A DNA stretch of 64,000 bases, from contig CM037877.1 of assembly GCA_021292165.1 (NCBI GenBank), positions 162,475,580 through 162,539,579 on the forward strand. Reading direction: 5' to 3'. The stretch is from Shinisaurus crocodilurus. Lineage: Eukaryota > Chordata > Lepidosauria > Squamata > Shinisauridae. A model generated the notes under the pieces. That model had not been told where the DNA came from and ran no database searches. It was given only the letters and a program-made list of their open reading frames with translations. The position numbers and the translations under genes were made by a program. Below are positions 31,179 through 43,613 of the stretch, piece after piece (the first letter of the stretch is position 1; each line of letters starts with the position of its first letter).

Positions 31179-32527
31179 GTAGCTTTAATTATTATTTTCT
31201 ACTTGCCATGCTATCAAAGACTTGTTTGATTTTATCCAGACAGGAACCTACTCCTTGATTTTGGCAAATAAAACCTGAGTTATCTCATCACAAATAAATT
31301 AGAGACATTAAAAATAACAAAAAAACAAAAAATTGTGTTTCTTAAAATCTCTCTCTCTCTCTTTCCAGGGATGTATCTCAGATGCAGAGCAAGGATTTTT
31401 TTTCCTTTCTAAAGCTATATTAGAGGTTGTTGACCTCAGTGACTGAGATCCAGAGAAGGATGTGACTAGTCCTGCTTTTTAAAAATTAATATGTTTCCCA
31501 ACCAGTCCAGTACCAATCAGTACTGTGATTGGTACTGCCTTGTCAATCACAGGGCCCAATCTTGCACATTGCTATACTTCTCCTGCTCTGAGACCTCAAC
31601 ACATTCAGTCCTGGGAAGCTTGCTTGCTTGGATCGTTTCTGATCATGACATTCCTGGTTAGCTCCCCAGATGTCCTAACAGCATTGTAGCATTTCCTCAA
31701 ATTAGAACAGATACCCAAAAGCTCTCATATGTTAGTGAATCATACTGAATAGTCCCAGTTTGGATTTGCATACCAGTGGAGGACTGCACTCCTTACTTCA
31801 AATGTTAACAAGTCCTCATAGTCAGGTTTTTTTGTGTTTTGTGTTTAATTCTGTGTGAGGCATATTATCACAGCTGTTGCAGCGGATTCCCTGAGGGATG
31901 GATAGGAATAATTTTGCTTTATATTTTTCTTTTTCATCCCATTTGTTACTTCATCCTGATAAGGACACTGTGTTGTGTCTCACTTCTGAGTCATGCAGCA
32001 CCATGGTGATCATTTGTATGGAAATGGAACAATAAAAATAAACAATTGGTTTATTGCTCTCTCTCGCTCTCTCTCTCTCTTTTTGGTAGGGGAAAGAAAA
32101 TCCCCATGGGCCTTCTACACTAGATCTGCAAAATTAAATTAGAAATCAAGAAACAAGAAGTCCCTTGAGCAACATGGTGAACTGCATCTTGGGAACTGAA
32201 TAAAAATAAGGAAATGGGCACTTGGGTGTTCGTCCCTTGTTAACTATCCTCCATTTTCATTAAAGCTGAAATTATATTTCATTATTTCCTCCAAAATATG
32301 TGGTCAGACTTTTGGGGGCAGTAAGAGACAGGCATGAACACTGTTTGTTTCTTTTCCTGAGAGCAGGAGTAATAACATGTGGATTAAGTTTCATTTAAAC
32401 TGTTTACTTAATTTCTACAACGGTAAAGGCTTTAGGAAGTACTAATGCCTTTGAACTTTACTGGAAATTGTAGTGTTGTGAAGTTGGAGGTACACTGTAA
32501 ACCTAAGAAGACCAGGACGGGAAGAGA
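31179..32527. other. No recognised feature
   Basis: Mixed, AT-leaning sequence with CT-rich tracts at 31349 and 32057-32081. No exon or nameable repeat. Confidence 0.4.
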
Positions 32528-32855
32528 CAGGGCTGGCCCTACCATTAGGCAGAGTGAGGCAGTTGCCTCAGGCAGTATATGATGGGTGGTGTCCTGGGAG
32601 CAGCAGCAGCAGCAGCAGCTGCTGCTGCCTCTTGGCTGTTTCCCTTTGTTGGAGGACAGAGCTGTGTGTCTCAGGTAGCCTGTCCTGCACCCGCTAAGCT
32701 AGCCCGCTGTCTCTCAGGTGAGGTGGAGGATGCTGTCCTATCACCAGTGTTGAAGTAAGATTCAGTTGCCAATCTGGTCAGCTTGTGTAGGTGGAATGGT
32801 GAGTGTGCCATCTGGTCTTTTGCCTCAGGCAGCAAAATGTCTTGGGCTGGTCCTG
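32528..32855. mobile_element. hAT-like non-autonomous element
   Basis: The termini 'cagggctggccctaccatta' and, in reverse, 'caggaccagcccaagacatt' are inverted copies. The interior has the CAG/CTG-rich 'agcagcagcagcagcagctg' at 32602. Related sequence at 24055-24090 ('agggccagtccaagacattt') is probably a fragment of the same family. No clean 8-bp duplication. Confidence 0.65.
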
Positions 32856-32866
32856 GAGAGACTAGG

Positions 32867-33430
32867 CCATGTTTGCACGTCACACTAAGCCACTTTACAA
32901 ATAAGCGATGCAGTGTGGACCCATGGTACGCGTGGTAGACAGTCATGCTTACTATGGCTTGTTCTCCCCTTCCTTCTCCCTCAGTCCTTCAGCTGACTCC
33001 GGCATGTATCCCAGTGTCCTTTGCGACAGAACCCATCTTGTCTCCCCATCTCTGCTCCGATCACTACTCCTTTTCATTTGCTACTGGTTCCGCACCCCCC
33101 ACTCCCGGAGTCTCAAAATGCATAATTGGGGTTGTATTTTTTTCTGGCCCCTGAAAATTGCACAACTGTGTTTGTAATTTCCTCCTTCCCCCCAAAAATG
33201 GTCTTTTGCAAATGCACTCTTACGGCTGTCCGATATGTGTAGTTTTCTCAGTCAATTTCCTTGTATGTTTCAGCGGTCAAAGGAAGCTGCCAAGTTGAGT
33301 AGGTAACATACAGGGAAATTGACAAGGGAAGACTGCATATAGGCTACTTGTGCACAGTTGCTGGGGACCAATGGCTAAGTTGTCAATTGTAAAGCACCAG
33401 TAAAGGGGAAAAAAGAAGGTGCACCAAAAG
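32867..33430 (+). mobile_element. 'GGTTTGCAC'-family DNA element
   Basis: Opens with 'gccatgtttgcacgtcacac', continues with 'cccagtgtcctttgcgacag', 'cccctgaaaattgcacaact' and 'cactcttacggctgtccgat'. A near-palindrome follows between 'gtcaatttccttgtatgttt' (about 33255) and 'acatacagggaaattgac' (about 33307). It pairs with the opposite-strand copy at 27490-28205. Non-coding. Confidence 0.65.
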
Positions 33431-34290
33431 AGTGGGTGGATATCTTCACCTTAGCAATCTAATCCTCTCAATTTTAAGTGTTAAACTGACACTTCTCAGT
33501 GTCCTCTACCTTTTCAGCACTTCCCCTAGTCTCCAGCTAGTCCAGAACGGGGAGATATTAATTCGCCCCCACTTTTCACAGCTCCTTTTCGGAGTACTTA
33601 CTGCTGTGGTTACTGTGTTCCCTGAGATAGAGGTGGTAAAACTGATGGTCACAGATGCTTAGCCCAAACTGGACCAGTTTAGGTTTGTAAACTTATCAAA
33701 TATGCAGATGAAAAGTCTCTCTTTGAGCTTTGAGCCCTTGCTTTTCTCAGTCAGATCCATAAAATGGTTAGAAGATCATTGTAGGTTTGGAAGAGACTTG
33801 GAGGCCAATGAATCCAGTCCCTTGGTGGTTCAAAGACTTGTAGCTAATCTGCCCAATAATTACCTCAATTATATCATCATCTAATTTTTAAAGATATGTA
33901 CATCATCTGAAGTATCTCCAGAAATTGAAAAGGAGACTCAGAAGTGGCACAAAGAAGTGTTTATTTGTTTATTACCCTTGGGATTCTGTATTTACCAATC
34001 TCAAGTCTGCATTCCCCACGGTTTTCTGTATTGGTCACCTGCTCTCATCATGGAGAATTTTACCCAGGGGTTATGTGTCTCCCCTCCCCCTTTTAATTTA
34101 TGTTTATATTATTCTCTCTTCTTGCATTTTGCTTTGCTCAGTTAATTGACATTTTACTACGTTTACATAGCGGTAGGCAAGAGGGGAAGGGCTGGGACTA
34201 GGCGAACTATAAACAGTTAGATCTGCAGGGTGCTAAAATGCTGGATTTATTTGACAGTGATAAAAGGATGCAATGCTTTGAGGTCTGATT
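33431..34290. other. No recognised feature
   Basis: Mixed sequence. Open frames of 60-76 codons have no domain. A pyrimidine-rich stretch near 34080 is not followed by an exon-like segment. Confidence 0.4.
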
Positions 34291-34298
34291 GTTTAATT

Positions 34299-34881
34299 CA
34301 GGGGTGGAGAACCTCAGGCCCAGGGCCATATCCGGCCTTCTGAGTCTTCTCCGGTGGCCAAACCCCTCCCCCCAAACATGGATTGATTGGTGATTTCCTG
34401 GCTTTTGTGCAGTTTTTTCCCTATTCCGAAATGTTGAAACGCTTCTCCTGAGCCTTGATTACTGTTACTAATCAAGTACAGTAATACCTTGGATTGTAAG
34501 CATAATTCGTTCCGGAACCGTGCTTGTAATCCAAAACACTCTTATATCAAAGTGAGTCTCTGGCGGGCATGAGCGGGGCCTATTTCGGTCCGCTATGCCC
34601 GCTCGAGGCGAGCAGTTACATCCCTATGCAAGACCTTGCTTGTTTATCAAGTAAAAAAAATTTAAATTTTTTTGCTTGTCTTGCAAAACACTCTCAGACC
34701 AAGTTACTTGCAATCCAAGGTATTACTGTAACCCTGATTACTGTTACTAATCAAGTAACCCTTTTGCCTTTGGCCCAGCCACTTTTGCGTTCAGCCCCGC
34801 CCACCACTGGAATGCCCCCCCCCCCCGAGTTTCTCCAAAATCAAATTCAGCCCTCGGACTGAAAGAGGTTCCCCATCCCCA
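34299..34881. mobile_element. hAT-like element with nested mariner MITE
   Basis: A perfect 8-bp duplication GTTTAATT (34291-34298 and 34882-34889) encloses an element that begins 'caggggtggagaacctcagg' and ends 'aaagaggttccccatcccca', the ends being inverted copies. About 330 bases remain after removing the inner MITE. A 25-base segment 'ttgattactgttactaatca' is present on both sides of the MITE. Confidence 0.85.
34479..34728 (+). mobile_element. Tc1/mariner-type MITE (copy 2)
   Basis: 250 bp with ends 'cagtaataccttggattgta' and 'gcaatccaaggtattactg', flanked by TA (34477-34478 and 34729-34730). The same family as 16694-16938, in the opposite orientation. The centre has 'tggcgggcatgagcggggcc' and an inverted AT block. 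No transposase. Confidence 0.9.
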
Positions 34882-35038
34882 GTTTAATTGATAATTAACC
34901 ATTAATGAGAAAAGCCTGCATTCACAAAATACAGATATTTCAACTCGAATAAACACTGCACATTTGGAAACTTTTCATATTTACTTAATTTGTATGCTTC
35001 ACACAAATGGTGTCACTGCACAGTTGTTTTTGTGTGTG

Positions 35039-35190
35039 TCAGGAACTGCAGAGACCTGAATTCAAATCTCCACTTAGCCATGAAGCTCACTGGGCAACCT
35101 TGGGCCAGTCACTCCTTTTCATGTTGGCTGGGGATTCTGAGAATTGTAGTCCAATACATCTGGAGAGCACTAGGTTGGGGCAGGCTGGTG
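35039..35190 (+). mobile_element. tRNA SINE fragment followed by half a MITE
   Basis: 35039-35119 matches the body of the SINE at 10955 ('gaattcaaatctccacttag', 'catgaagctcactgggcaac', 'gggccagtcactcc'). 35120-35190 is half of the palindromic MITE ('ttggctggggattctgagaa', 'ttgtagtccaatacatctgg'), the other arm being lost. Confidence 0.65.
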
Positions 35191-36585
35191 TAGTAGATCT
35201 GTATCTTATGTTTTTTTTAATTGTGCGGCATCACTTTCTTGAATTGCTTTCCTAAAATGTAATACTTTGATCTTATTGTGCTGTCCAAAATATAGGGGGT
35301 ACTGAAGTCTTCACTGACTATATGACTGGTGGTAGACTCAGCCAAACAAGATATGCTTTGCTTTTGCTTCAATGAAACTCTGGTTCAGTACTGGCAGATG
35401 TCTGACTAGTAGTGGCTTGATTCTAGGCAAATTCTTGTATCCTTCCAGAGCTTGCCTGTAGCTTTGGTTCCCTTCTATTCAGCAGTGAAAGAACAAGAAT
35501 AAACATGAAGATTGGGCATTTAATTAAATCTGACTCTAGATGATGCTAGAGGAATTCTCAGAAGCCCAGGGATGGGGTTGCTCATGCCTAGAGCTATGGT
35601 CTCGCGCTCCAGTCAAATGTCCACAGGGGAAAATGTTTGCAGCACTGGAATTCTTCAGAAATGCTTATTCAGTGTGCGTTATAGTGAAGTGAGACCTGTT
35701 CGTTATTGTGTCCGAAGCACTGAGCCAAAAATATGTTCTGTACCACATTCCTATGCATTCCATTGCGCATGTTCTCCTTTCATTCTGTTCTATTTCTTCA
35801 TTGTGTGAACTGTGATTTTTGTATCAGAAAGAAACCTTTGCTGAGGTTTCCATGAGTGCTACTGAGAGCTAGGGCGGCCATGTGTCCTACTCTACAGAGG
35901 ACAGTCCGCTGTTTGAAGGTGTCTTCTATTTGAAGGGCTGTCCAATCCAAATCCAGGGAGAGCAAGGACATTGAACTTTTGCACCAGCAGTTCACACCTG
36001 GGCAGCAGACAGAACAGGCACACAGGTCACCTGGTCACAGTCTTCTCCGGTATGGTGAGATGCACTGTATTAGCATATGCAAATTTTATGCAAATCTGCA
36101 TTCTCACCTCTTTTTTGTTGATGTGTAAGTATCTTTTTCATGATGTGTACCTAAGTATCCACTGTAACAGACTCAAACAAGAAGAGACTTCCATTGAGGA
36201 AAAAGAGCTGTGAAAGCTTACAAGCCTTTGCACTGTGTCATTTCCCTCCATTTTGAGCCCTAACGAGTGAGATGTTTTGGAGATGTAAAACTGTGATGCA
36301 AATAATGTTTACTTCATTATGCTGTTACCGAGTAAAATCCTTGTTTGTGATCACAGAGCTATTTGTTATTGACTCTTTCTGTTTATTTTGAAATATATGT
36401 AGGCCTCTATTCATAAAAAACAATATCCAGCAGATAATGGATTTCTCTCATTAATAAAGATGGAATTATATTAAGTAACTTTAGTAATAATTACATTTTA
36501 TGTAAGCATGCAGAACACTTACATGTATCCAAACTGAGTACACTTCTCCCTAGCTAGAGGCCAATGCTTCTAGAAGAGTCCATAT
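35191..36585. other. No recognised gene; one weak repeat fragment
   Basis: Near 35870-35960 'tagggcggccatgtgtccta' and 'agaggacagtccgctgtttg' resembles a common DNA-element end. The rest is mixed, AT-rich after 36240, with no exon supported. Confidence 0.4.
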
Positions 36586-36755
36586 CAGTATTTTCCAAAC
36601 TTGGGTCCCCAAGTGTTGTTAGACTACAACTCCCATCAACCCTGGGCCCCTAGATGCTATTGGACTACATCATCCTTGAGCACTGGCTGTGCTGGCTGGA
36701 GATGATGGGAATTGTAGTCTGACAAAATCTGGGGAACCGTGACTGGGAAAGGTTG
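36586..36755. mobile_element. Palindromic hAT-like MITE, expanded
   Basis: Starts 'cagtattttccaaacttggg', related to the ends at 20037-20170, and closes with 'tctggggaaccgtgactggg'. The first arm core 'agactacaactcccatcaac' is partly duplicated at 36651 ('tgctattggactacatcatc'). Decayed. Confidence 0.7.
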
Positions 36756-39417
36756 GCCTATACCAAGGAAAATGGACTCAGTACTTCTAGCCAGTAATAT
36801 GGATGAATGTAGTTTAATGTGTAAAAAAGTTCTACAACCATGGATGAATGGATTTTAAAATTTTGATAGTTAAAAAAGAAAATTCACTTTAAAAAGAAAA
36901 GAAACACATCTGGTGTCTATGTGCTTGATGCCATTTATGCATATAATCAAAACCTTGAGTAGTGTTAACAACAGTGTTGGCACATGCAAATATATTCCAG
37001 TGGAAAAGTTTATCATGTACAAGGACTGTGGGAGTTCAATCACATTTTTTAATGAGCACATCAGGATAGCAATTGTTTTTCCAACAGCAGATGCTTCATT
37101 TCTAACCAAGACACTTGGGGCTATATTTTTTACACTACTTCATGTGTAACTTAATTCCTTCTGCACACAATCCAGCTGTTTGATAGGTGTGTGTATTCCC
37201 CATGCAGTAGCCAGTGTTTTACAAGCTGTCAGTTATTTGGGTATATACAGTCACCAAGCCAGTCTCCTAAGTATTTGTCTCCCAAACTGTTTGTTGATCA
37301 CTTTCTAAGTGGAAAGTTCCATTTTTATTGTAATATTCTGTCAAGGGTTTAGGGCTGTGGAAAAGTATTAGTACCAAAAAAAATAAAAAATAAAAATGTA
37401 GAATGTAGAAGTGCCATCTGTGAGGCACACCAGAAACTCCATCCAGGCCACCTAGCCTTGAGATGACAGTGTACCCTTGCTCATTCATCAAAATTGACGT
37501 AAAAGGCAAATAGGGGCATAAATATTGCCAGTGGTGGAAGGACTTGATCCTAGCACCTTGCCAAGGTTCCGCAGTGGGGCATGTGAAGAAGTGAAGAGAA
37601 GAGGGTGTCTGAGCATGTGTGAAGTATTTCCCCCACAAAACACTTCTGAATTTAGAGAGTGGGGCTTTGGGGTCAGAGTATGAGGTTTTAGACAGGTGCA
37701 AGACAGTGCACTCTTAGAAATAATGGGTGCAATCCACATCCTACTGAAGTTGGGGAAAGCTCTCATTTAATCTAATGCAGTTATAATATGATCAAGGCGT
37801 GACTGGCCTTTGAAACATGGCATGCTGGCTGAAGATGATGGGAGTTGTAGTCCAACACATCTAGAGGGCACCAGATTGGGGAAGATTGCTTTAGACCAAT
37901 CTTCAGGAGAGGAGAAGAATTCAGTGCTATCCTAATGTTCATTTTCCTTTCAACACAGTAGACTTGATTCATTGGGTAGGGAAACATTTTCCATTTTTAA
38001 GGTTAGGAACCAGAGCACAGAGAGACAATGGATCTTCCTCTCTTTTTTTGGTCTTGTTCCCTACCAATGATTTGGAGGCAAGCTGCATTTAGTTTTTGGA
38101 GAGGGGAAAACTTTTAAGATTTTGGATGCTCTGCATTGCAACGTGAGTAAGTGCAAAGACAGTGGCTGCCATTAGAAAGAGAAGGCTGGACCGGACAGAC
38201 CTTGTCCTGCTCCAGCAGGCCAATTCTCACATTCTGATGTATTGCATACACTGTCATTTTAATGAAGTTCTGTTTACACATGACCTGGTCTTCTATTTTA
38301 ATGGGCAAAAGAGAGAGAAGCATACCAAACCTGGGGTCATAAATGTCGTAAGATGCTATCTATTTATATTAATGGACACATTTTCCACGTGAAATAACTT
38401 TTACAGATTTTTGTAACTGGCTTTGGCAGATTACAAAGCTGAAATGCATCCCAGTGCCTTTGTTTTATGTGAGCCCCCATCCCACCCCCACTTCACAGCT
38501 TAAGTTTCATATTAAAGACTCTGGTGAGGATTTAGTTGTCTGGGCTGTCCATCTGCTTGTGAATAAATGTCATTGTTAGGAGAGAATAGGACATCTGAGT
38601 ATTTATTAGTGGAACATTTTCCAAAGTTTATCCCAGGGCTGCAGTTATCTCATTTAATTAAAACTTTGAAGCTTTGTATTGGAGGTAGAATGTTTGATGG
38701 TTCATGTTGGGTGCTAATGCATTGTAAAGCAGCAGTGAATAATTTTGTGGTTTTCCTTACTGTCCTTGAAATTTCATCTTTTAAAAATGCTGCCTGTCTT
38801 TTGAGGAAGTGTTGATTTGATTTGGATACTGCCCCATGTCATTTACTTTTTGGACTAGTGCTGGTAATATTTCTCTTTGTTTAATGTTCCTAGCCCATAG
38901 TGTTGACGGGGTTTGTGGCCACCACTGCAATGACCTTCCTTCTGGGATCTTCAGATTTGTAACCTGTCACTTTCAGGGAAATGAATTGGTATGGTGCTTG
39001 CCAGAATCTAGAAGAGCCATAACCAGGCACAAGACTGTCTAATGGGGGAAGGCACATTCCAGACAATACATGTCGGTCTTCTATCCTTCCCTCCCTCACA
39101 GTGGCATTAGAGTTTTCTAATCCAGTTTTACAGTTGGAGGTGAGAATGATGGTCTCTCTGCTGGTCCGCTCAGAACAAAGTTTATCTTTTATCTGATAGT
39201 ACATTGGATCTCTCCTCAAACTCTTGGAAAGCTTTCCTTCATTAGAGCTTCAACTTTCTGCTCGCTTCAGCATCTGTCTGGGTTTTTATATCTGCTCTGA
39301 CGGAGTCTCCACCTTCAGACTTCCTGTTTCTTTGCTACTGCTTCAGAGTTGGTTCTGTCAGCACTGTCATTCCTGGCTGGGCTGTCTTAGAGTAAATAAG
39401 TACGGTAACGGTGATAG

Positions 39418-39451
<34 letters not shown>

Positions 39452-40084
39452 ATCACTGCAGTGATTAAAAAAATGAAGGACTTTGCCTCAGGGTCAGCCT
39501 AAAAATATCTAAAAGAGGCATAACCCCCACTGTTCCGCGATGTATGTTTTGGAGTTGGGCACTTACTGATGCAAGAGCATTGGTTTTGGAACAGCTTCCA
39601 CAGCCCCTCTCATAGCAGGGGGCTTCATCCCAATTGCCCTCTCTTCAGTTCCACCCCCAATATTTTCTAATTCTATCCCCTCACTCCAGTTACCTTGCAG
39701 ATTTTTTGAGAAGCTTTAAAGTCTTTTGTGATTTTTGAAGAAAGACAGATTGTTGTTTTAACAATGGTTATTTTTTTTTTTAATGCTTAGGCTTGATTTT
39801 GTTATCTAGCCGATCAATTAAGTATGTTTGTTCTCCCTCTTCAGCTGCAGCTCCTCTAGTGTTGCGATACTCTTGTTGTTAATCTAAAAGGTTCAGAGGC
39901 ATAGGAAAGAGCGGCTGCTAAATGGCATGAAAAATGGCGCCAGCAGACTACTTATTAGCATTATCTCTTAGCTCAGAGTCAGCACAGACTGTATCTTTAA
40001 GCAATTTTTCAAACCATTGCTAGAATAACGTCCTGGTCTTTGCAGTAGTTGTGTTTATTATATTTCATCCTCCTAATTCCAGAG
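36756..40084. other. Repeat-poor region
   Basis: The largest block with few repeats. I see only half a palindromic MITE at 37820-37892 ('ggctgaagatgatgggagtt', 'gtccaacacatctagag') and a TTG run at 39416-39451. The remainder is AT-leaning and may be unique intron sequence with possible conserved non-coding elements. Open frames up to 144 codons (37267-37701, reverse) have no recognisable domain. Confidence 0.45.
39416..39451. repeat. (TTG)n microsatellite
   Basis: TTG trinucleotide run. It encodes the poly-Val stretch of an otherwise meaningless frame. Confidence 0.95.
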
Positions 40085-40262
40085 ACACAACTCCATTAGA
40101 ACCTAGTCTTGTCTCGTTTTATCCACACTGTAACCCTGTTGTGTAGGCTAGCCTGAGGGACAGAGGGGTTTGCCCATGGCTACCCATTGAGCTTCATGGC
40201 TTGATAGGGATCTGGACCTACATCTCTCCAAACAGACTCCTCTAGTGCATCACACTATCTCC
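40085..40262 (-). mobile_element. tRNA SINE with L2-type tail, antisense
   Basis: Read in reverse it follows the SINE at 10955: 'tccagatccctatcaagcca' for the region after the B-box, then 'tgaagctcaatgggtagcca', and 'acagggttacagtgtgga'. The forward strand shows 'aaccctgttgtgtaggctag'. Diverged and lacking a clear tail. Confidence 0.6.
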
Positions 40263-40959
40263 AATGTGCCGCCTCTCCATCCTTCTCTTTTGTTTGCAAG
40301 ATCTAAACTGTACATCTGCAGCAAGAAGCATGCAAGTAGGGCAACACATGAGTACCAGACCAAGCCTTGATTTTATTGATATGATTCAGAAGAAAAGAAT
40401 TCTAATGAAATGTTTCTCAGTGCTGCACCATTTAAAGACGTCGTTAAATCTTCTTGTATGTAGAAAAGGCATACCAGGCTTCTCTGTCTCTTCTTTTTGT
40501 CCATTTGAAATATCACAGATAAACATTGTCCTAATCACCCAACTGCCAGGAATACTTTTATTCCTGCCTAGATGTGTCCCACTGTGCATGAGCATTTATG
40601 TACTTAAAGGAGGGAATTGGCTAGAAAACATGAGCTCTTTAAAAAAAGAAAAGAAAAATAAAAGTGGAAAAAAGGTTTCTCAAGAATGTATAACTTGGGA
40701 TTCAGCGTCCAATGGACAGCACTCTTGACTTATATAATATAACACCAAAGTTCGCATTCGATGTAGTGGTCCCTTCTGAGGTTTGCTAATTATTACTTAT
40801 TTGTTTTAATGAGTACAGGGCAGGAGATAATAGAGCTTACCTCTCTGGTATACTGTTCCCAAGATGGAGTTCTGCGTTCTCCAAGACGGCTGGTCTACAG
40901 TCACAAGAGTTTACTTGCTGACAAAACACAACAGACCAACAGAGTTTCTCTCTCTCTCC

Positions 40960-41240
40960 TGGCAAAAACAACAAAGAATCTTGTGGCACCTGAAACACTA
41001 ACACATTTATTCTGCCATAGACTTTTGTGAACACTGTCCATTTGATCAGATGCAATCTGATGTAGACATTCACCTCATGCAGACACTCATCTGATTCATT
41101 CTTCTGGGCATTTAGCTGATGAAGTGGGCAGTGTCCACGGAAGCTTATGCCAGAATAAATGTGTTCGTATTTAAGGTGCCGCAAGACTCTCTCTCTCTCT
41201 CATTTTTGCTGTAACAGAGTAGCATGCCTATCCCTCTGGG
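40960..41240. mobile_element. Long-inverted-repeat MITE
   Basis: The left arm 'gaatcttgtggcacctgaaa' with 'acatttattctgccatagac' pairs with the right arm 'cttatgccagaataaatgtg' with 'aaggtgccgcaagactctct'. The arms are about 90 bases around a centre with 'gatcagatgcaatctgatgt'. No coding potential. It resembles a widespread vertebrate palindromic repeat whose superfamily I cannot name from the sequence. Confidence 0.7.
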
Positions 41241-41756
41241 AATTCTCTCCCGCACTCCCCGGCCAGAGGGTTGAGGGTTGAGAGAAAAGTTAATATTTAT
41301 CACAGTTTTAGGGGGAATCTCCTCCTCTCAGTGTTAAATGTATTTGTAAATAGTGTCAGGAAGATAGATATCTACCAATACTGATTTTTAGCAGACCTCT
41401 GTTCATAATCCTTTTTTTTTTTTAATGCCCAGTAATGCTTGTAAAATTCATTTGTGAATCTCAATGAATGTCAAATGAGACGGACTTTAAAAACAATTGG
41501 CCTTGTGACCCCTTAGATAATCTCATGGAACGTTAAATCTCAGCATTATAGTTAAAGCACAGTCTTTTGAAACCAACAAAAATAGGCTGTTTTGCATGCA
41601 GTGAAAAAGGGATTACCGTACTTTGTATTTAGTTTGGATGCCTGTTTGCACTCATAATGAGTGAAAATGACACTTGGCTTTATTAAGTTTGTGATGATTG
41701 TTAGTGGGTTGTATGAGCTTTTAGCTGAGGAATTTGTGCAACTAATACACTTCATT
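41241..41756. other. No recognised feature
   Basis: AT-rich mixed sequence without a gene or nameable repeat. Confidence 0.4.
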
Positions 41757-41959
41757 ACTCCAGTATCAAAGGTAGTATGCCTATGTACACTGGTTGCTGG
41801 GAAACATGAGTGGGAGGGTGCTCTTGTACTCGCATCCTACTTGTGGGCTTCCCACAGGCAGCTGGTTGGCCACTGTGTGAACAGAATGCTGGATTACATA
41901 GACACTTGCTCTGATTCTGATGGACCCTTCATCTGATCCAGCGTGGCTCTTCTTACGTT
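41757..41959 (+). mobile_element. CR1/L3 LINE 3' end
   Basis: 'tggttgctgggaaacatgag', 'tgggcttcccacaggcagct', 'ggttggccactgtgtgaaca' and 'ctgatccagcgtggctcttc' follow the CR1/L3 ending. About 15 bases ('cttgctctgattctg') are inserted before the final segment. Confidence 0.85.
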
Positions 41960-42149
41960 TTGACTATTGTAACAAAGATTTCTTTGATGTGGGATAAATG
42001 TAATTGTCATTCCTTAGTTGGCCAGAAGGGACCTGTTATTTCATAATTACCTTCACACCAATTAAAAAGTACTACTGCTACTACTCCTCTACTACTACTA
42101 CTAGGTAAATAATGATATTAATAGTAATAGTAATAGTAGTAGTAGTAGT

Positions 42150-42392
42150 AGTATAGTGCTTTCAAGTGTTCCAAGCATTTCACATGCATTATCTAATTGT
42201 AATCTTTACAACAACTCTGTAAGGCAATTCAGTGTTGTTATCCTCCATATTGCAGAATTAGGGGAAAGGACTGAGGGAGAAGAGCATGGCTTACCTAAGG
42301 CAACTGAATGACTTCATGGCAGATGTGAGATTCAAACTGGAGACCTCCTGATTCATTGCTCAGTCTCTTAGCCACTATGCTACACCAGCTCC
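42150..42392 (-). mobile_element. MIR-like SINE
   Basis: Antisense MIR order: 'atttcacatgcattatctaa', 'ttacaacaactctgtaaggc', 'gttatcctccatattgcaga', 'gagattcaaactggagacct' (B-box side) and 'ttagccactatgctacacca' (A-box side). A fairly complete copy. A TAG/TAC-rich microsatellite (42072-42153) abuts its 3' end. Confidence 0.8.
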
Positions 42393-42686
42393 CAAGCAAA
42401 GCAGTAGTGGGGACGAGGGAAGGGGTAGATGGGAGAGGCTTCCTTCCTAGTCATTATTACTTATGAGTAAACAATGAGAATGTGATGTCATAAAAAAGGA
42501 ATATCTCCACTTACTATGCCTGAACTGAAGAAGAGCTGTTTGCATCCAGCATTTGATCACTAGTTGATGCAATAAAGATGGTGCCTCACTTGATCTCCGT
42601 TTCTATGGGACCAACAAGGCTACCTTGGGTGGATTCTGATGTCCACTTACCCAAAGAGCTACTTTAGGCACTCCCAAGGACTAGGG

Positions 42687-43605
42687 CAGTGATGGCGAAC
42701 CTTTCTGAGCCCGAGTGCCCAAACTGCAACACAAAACCAACTTATTTATTTCAAAGTGCCAACACTGCAATTAAACCTGAATACCGAGGTTTTAGTTTTA
42801 GAAAAACAGCTCATACAGTTGTCCGAACTAATTAACATCTTTTGTCTTAAAAGAAAAACACAGTAACAGAGCTTTCAATGATACAGTTTTTTGTTGGGGA
42901 AAAAAAATCAACTCAAAAAATTATTATAGTACTACATTGTACACATAGCCTGAAGGGAATTTATACAAACTTTTAAAATAATTAGGCACATGTATATTTG
43001 GATAAAGGATTCTCAACTTGTAATATAATTATATGCTAGACTGAAATTGTATGGGGCAAGCTTTACCCCGGGTCCTTTCCCTGCTTCTACAGGTGTCGGA
43101 TTAGTAAAAGTAAAAGTCAACCTGTACTAGGATGAGCAAGATAAACAAGAAAACTAAACGTGCTTAACACATTTTAAACACTTTATGTCTTGGACTGCAA
43201 ACACTGCATTAGGTAAAAGTTTGCATCGGGCATGCTTTTGCACAATTAATGTGATTTTTGCTATTGCATGCATGCTGATAATTTGTCAAACCTTGGCTCA
43301 TACTCCGTTAGTTTGAGAGCAACACATGCAGCACTCAGGTCAACTGTTAGGGCTTTACATCCAAGCCATGCTCTGTGCATCATTCTTCAAAATCTTTTAA
43401 ATGTGATAACAATGTAGAAAAGAATTCTGTAACAGGAATTCTAGAATAAAATCATTCTGTTCCACACTGTGAGAAAGAACAAGATAATTAGTGTTTTGCA
43501 GAAGGGGACAGTCTTTTCGTGATCTGGTGACCAATGGCTCGAGTGCCCACAGAGAGGTCCCTGCGTGCCAGCTGTGGCACCCGTGCCATAGGTTCGCCAT
43601 CACTG
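42687..43605. mobile_element. hAT non-autonomous element with perfect ends
   Basis: 919 bp with identical 16-base inverted ends 'cagtgatggcgaacct', and a perfect 8-bp duplication GACTAGGG (42679-42686 and 43606-43613). The interior is AT-rich with no transposase frame. The ends include 'cccgagtgcccaaactgcaa' and, at the right, 'cgagtgcccacagagagg'. The cleanest DNA-transposon insertion in the window. Confidence 0.92.
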
Positions 43606-43613
43606 GACTAGGG

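Noticed and set aside
40264..40728. 154-codon forward frame
   Set aside because: No recognisable domain, the C-terminal lysine run comes from an A-rich tract, and no splice sites frame it.
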